Assembly (NCBI GenBank): GCA_008671285.1
Contig: RPYR01000224.1
Span: 1 to 7,515 of the forward strand
Reading direction: 5' to 3'
Length of the DNA stretch: 7,515 nt
DNA from: Collinsella aerofaciens
GTDB lineage: Bacteria > Actinomycetota > Coriobacteriia > Coriobacteriales > Coriobacteriaceae
Below, piece by piece: positions 6,498 to 7,515 of the stretch. Both the position numbers and the translations under genes were made by a program. The notes under the pieces are model-generated. The model saw only the letters and a program-made list of their open reading frames with translations. It made no database searches and was not told where the DNA came from. The stretch's first letter is position 1, and each line of letters opens with the position of its first letter.

Positions 6498-6611
6498 GGT
6501 AACTCTCCCGGGAGGCCGGGACATATCATCCCGTCCTCAAACATTCTCGGCCTTCGGCCTGCGAAACTGCGGGCGGGACGATATGTCCCGGCCTCATGCA
6601 AAGGGTAACTC
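6498..6611 (-). repeat. Leader hairpin element of nrdG with flanking 8-bp direct repeats
   Basis: A 22-nt arm at 6512-6533 pairs with 6574-6595 with a single mismatch, which is a G-U wobble in one transcript. The outer part of the arm is GAGGCCGGGACATAT. A small inner hairpin GGCC-TTC-GGCC lies at 6549-6559. GGTAACTC occurs at 6498-6505 and again at 6604-6611, flanking the stem-loop like a target-site duplication. The nrdG ribosome site GGGAGAG (6509-6503) abuts the stem and overlaps a 10-bp palindrome CTCCCGGGAG (6505-6514), so folding could limit ribosome access. No transposase is present. It may be a small palindromic mobile repeat or a leader regulatory structure. Confidence 0.6.
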
Positions 6612-6631
6612 AATGAACGAAGCGAACATCG

Positions 6632-6709
6632 AGTATAGGGTTCGAGGTCCAATAAAAACCTTGTTGCAACTCAACCGCCATCGCAAGCAAAGCGTTGTTG
6701 CAAGTCAAC
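6632..6709 (-). promoter_or_regulatory. Possible nrdG promoter with two upstream direct repeats
   Basis: On the minus strand, TATACT (6637-6632) is a good -10 and GGTTTT (6660-6655) would be a poor -35. Directly upstream are two 15-nt repeats differing at one base, GTTGAGTTGCAACAA (6675-6661) and GTTGACTTGCAACAA (6709-6695), 34 bp apart, about three helical turns. Each contains the dyad GTTG-N5-CAAC. With transcription starting near 6625 they would centre at about -43 and -77, the spacing of activator sites that make up for a weak -35. No known regulator is recognised; the dyad is not an FNR or NrdR box. Confidence 0.4.
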
Positions 6710-6728
6710 TCATTTCCGCTTAGAACTT

Positions 6729-6957
6729 CGAGGAGTGAGCAGACCGCATGCCGTATCTCAGCTACGTCAACTTGGCTGAGCCGAGAGGGCCGCTTGGGCT
6801 TTTGCTCGATATGAGTTCCGCACGCAAAGAAGGCCACTTAATGTGGCCTTCGTCTTGCGCAGGACTGTCCGAAATAGCGAGCAAATGCCCAAGCGGCCCT
6901 CCCGGCTCAGCCCCGGAGCGGTATTAGAGATGCAGCACGCGGTCGCGGATCTCCTCG
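6729..6957. repeat. 80-nt gapless imperfect inverted repeat overlapping the nrdD 3' end
   Basis: The plus strand at 6729-6808 matches the reverse complement of 6878-6957 without a gap, at about 60 of 80 positions. The inner 35 nt (6774-6808 with 6878-6912) match at 33. The outer part includes GACCGCATGCCGTATCTC (6742-6759) against the nrdD coding bases for DRVLHL, differing at three positions that are all transitions. The right arm therefore contains the last 34 bases of nrdD and its stop codon, while the left arm is a decayed inverted copy with an in-frame stop. The 69-nt centre contains the terminator hairpin. Confidence 0.75.
6820..6855 (-). terminator. Intrinsic terminator of nrdD, possibly bidirectional
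   Basis: GAAGGCCAC (6829-6837) and GTGGCCTTC (6843-6851) form a perfect 9-bp stem with a 5-nt TTAAT loop. In the nrdD direction the stem is followed by TTTGCG, and with the preceding CTTC this gives a short U-rich tail. In the plus direction it is followed by GTCTTGCG, which is weaker. It lies about 70 bp after the nrdD stop, at the centre of the larger inverted repeat. Confidence 0.65.
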
Positions 6958-7515
6958 GTTCGGCCCTGGTTCCAGAACTGGGTACCGATGTAGCCGCACG
7001 TGCGACGGGCAACATTCATCTTCTCCTGATCGCGGTTGCCGCAGTTAGGGCACTCCCACACCAGCTTGCCGTCATCCTCGACAATCTTGATCTCACCGTC
7101 GTAGCCGCACACCTGGCAGTAGTCGCTCTTGGTGTTGAGCTCGGCGTACATGATGTTGTCGTAGATGTACTGCATCACGCGAATGACAGCCTTGAGGTTG
7201 TCCTGCATGTTGGGAACCTCGACGTAGGAGATGGCACCGCCCGGCGAAAGCTGCTGGAACATGCCCTCAAACTTAAGCTTATCGAAGGCGTCGATCTCCT
7301 CGGACACGTGGACGTGGTAGCTGTTGGTGATGTAGCCCTTGTCCGTCACGCCCGGGATGATGCCAAAACGACGCTGCAGGCACTTGGCGAACTTTGAGGT
7401 CGTCGACGCCAGCGGGGTAGCGTACAGCGAGAAGTCAATATCGCTTTCGGCCGTCCCCGCGGCGCACTTGTCGTTCCCGCGCGGCATGACGGCCATGGCA
7501 AACGGCGTGCCCTCC
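6924..7515 (-). CDS. nrdD: Anaerobic (class III) ribonucleoside-triphosphate reductase, C-terminal part
   Basis: The last ~196 residues of NrdD are present; the 5' end lies beyond the right edge. The enzyme reduces ribonucleoside triphosphates to deoxyribonucleotides anaerobically with a glycyl radical. The fragment has the four-cysteine zinc site CQVCG and CPNCG near the C-terminus, then MNVARRTCGYIG, in which the Gly after the Cys is the radical site that NrdG activates, and the closing GRTEEIRDRVLHL, which fits the family end. The open frame continues without a stop through the window edge, so the internal ATG at 7496 is not the start. Its active-site and allosteric regions are not visible. 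The nrdG gene follows on the same strand after a gap containing a terminator. Confidence 0.95.
   Translation of the reverse strand, partial: EGTPFAMAVMPRGNDKCAAGTAESDIDFSLYATPLASTTSKFAKCLQRRFGIIPGVTDKGYITNSYHVHVSEEIDAFDKLKFEGMFQQLSPGGAISYVEVPNMQDNLKAVIRVMQYIYDNIMYAELNTKSDYCQVCGYDGEIKIVEDDGKLVWECPNCGNRDQEKMNVARRTCGYIGTQFWNQGRTEEIRDRVLHL

Larger units (their letters stand above)
6497..6923. other. 427-bp gene-free region between nrdG and nrdD
   Basis: I see no real gene here. Open frames crossing it (minus 6837-6610, plus from 6843) both begin at the central terminator hairpin and mirror each other because of the inverted repeat. From left to right the region holds the nrdG leader hairpin, a possible nrdG promoter with two direct repeats, the decayed inverted arm, and the nrdD terminator. 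It is unusually long for this compact neighbourhood. Confidence 0.7.

Noticed and set aside
6610..6837. Open frame on the minus strand ending near the nrdG leader, 75 codons
   Set aside because: It begins inside the terminator loop. Its first part mirrors the plus-strand frame from 6843 only because of the inverted repeat. No ribosome site or family resemblance is seen.
6497..6923. NrdR box or cobalamin riboswitch controlling the ribonucleotide reductase genes
   Set aside because: No pair of NrdR-like palindromes and no conserved riboswitch core could be seen; regulatory sites for nrdD would lie beyond the right edge.
6843..7397. Long plus-strand open frame, 184 codons
   Set aside because: It is antisense to the well-supported nrdD coding region, and its start lies in the terminator stem.

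Overview
The window is about 58-60% GC by eye and densely coded. The gene set (PerR-type regulator, class III anaerobic ribonucleotide reductase NrdD/NrdG, folate genes, no respiratory genes) and the protein style suggest an obligately anaerobic gut actinobacterium of the Coriobacteriia, most like Collinsella. That placement is inferred from recognition of the proteins, not from a search.

Layout. The left edge (2-217, +) is the C-terminal part of a PerR-like Fur-family regulator. It converges on a minus-strand trio, read right to left: a SlyD-like FKBP peptidyl-prolyl isomerase (1758-2186), a UreE-like protein (1176-1754) and a Cof-type HAD phosphatase (295-1092). A 12-bp perfect inverted repeat (223-289) lies between the convergent ends. 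A short divergent promoter region (2187-2306) separates slyD from a plus-strand pair: an M19 membrane-type dipeptidase homologue (2307-3320) and a YgjP-like zinc metallopeptidase that probably starts at a TTG (3395-4171). That pair meets, tail to tail with only 6 bp between stop codons, a minus-strand folate cluster: folB (4178-4663), an HD-domain phosphohydrolase (4707-5288), folE (5291-5848) and, upstream, nrdG (5915-6496). The C-terminal part of nrdD (6924 to the right edge) lies further upstream on the same strand.

How the genes fit together. FolE makes dihydroneopterin triphosphate and FolB acts on dihydroneopterin. The HD protein sits exactly between them and is a candidate for the intervening dephosphorylation. 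NrdG activates NrdD, the oxygen-sensitive ribonucleotide reductase, and both belong to nucleotide and one-carbon metabolism. SlyD and UreE are both known as nickel-handling families elsewhere, so their head-to-tail pairing (3 nt apart) suggests a metal-delivery function, although neither has a His-rich tail and no urease gene is in view.

The most structured non-coding DNA is the nrdG-nrdD gap (6497-6923). It holds a bidirectional terminator nested in a gapless 80-nt imperfect inverted repeat, one arm of which is the 3' end of nrdD itself. It also holds two 15-nt direct repeats just upstream of a possible nrdG promoter, and a 22-bp stem in the nrdG leader flanked by 8-bp direct repeats. No tRNA, rRNA, CRISPR array, transposase or phage gene is visible.
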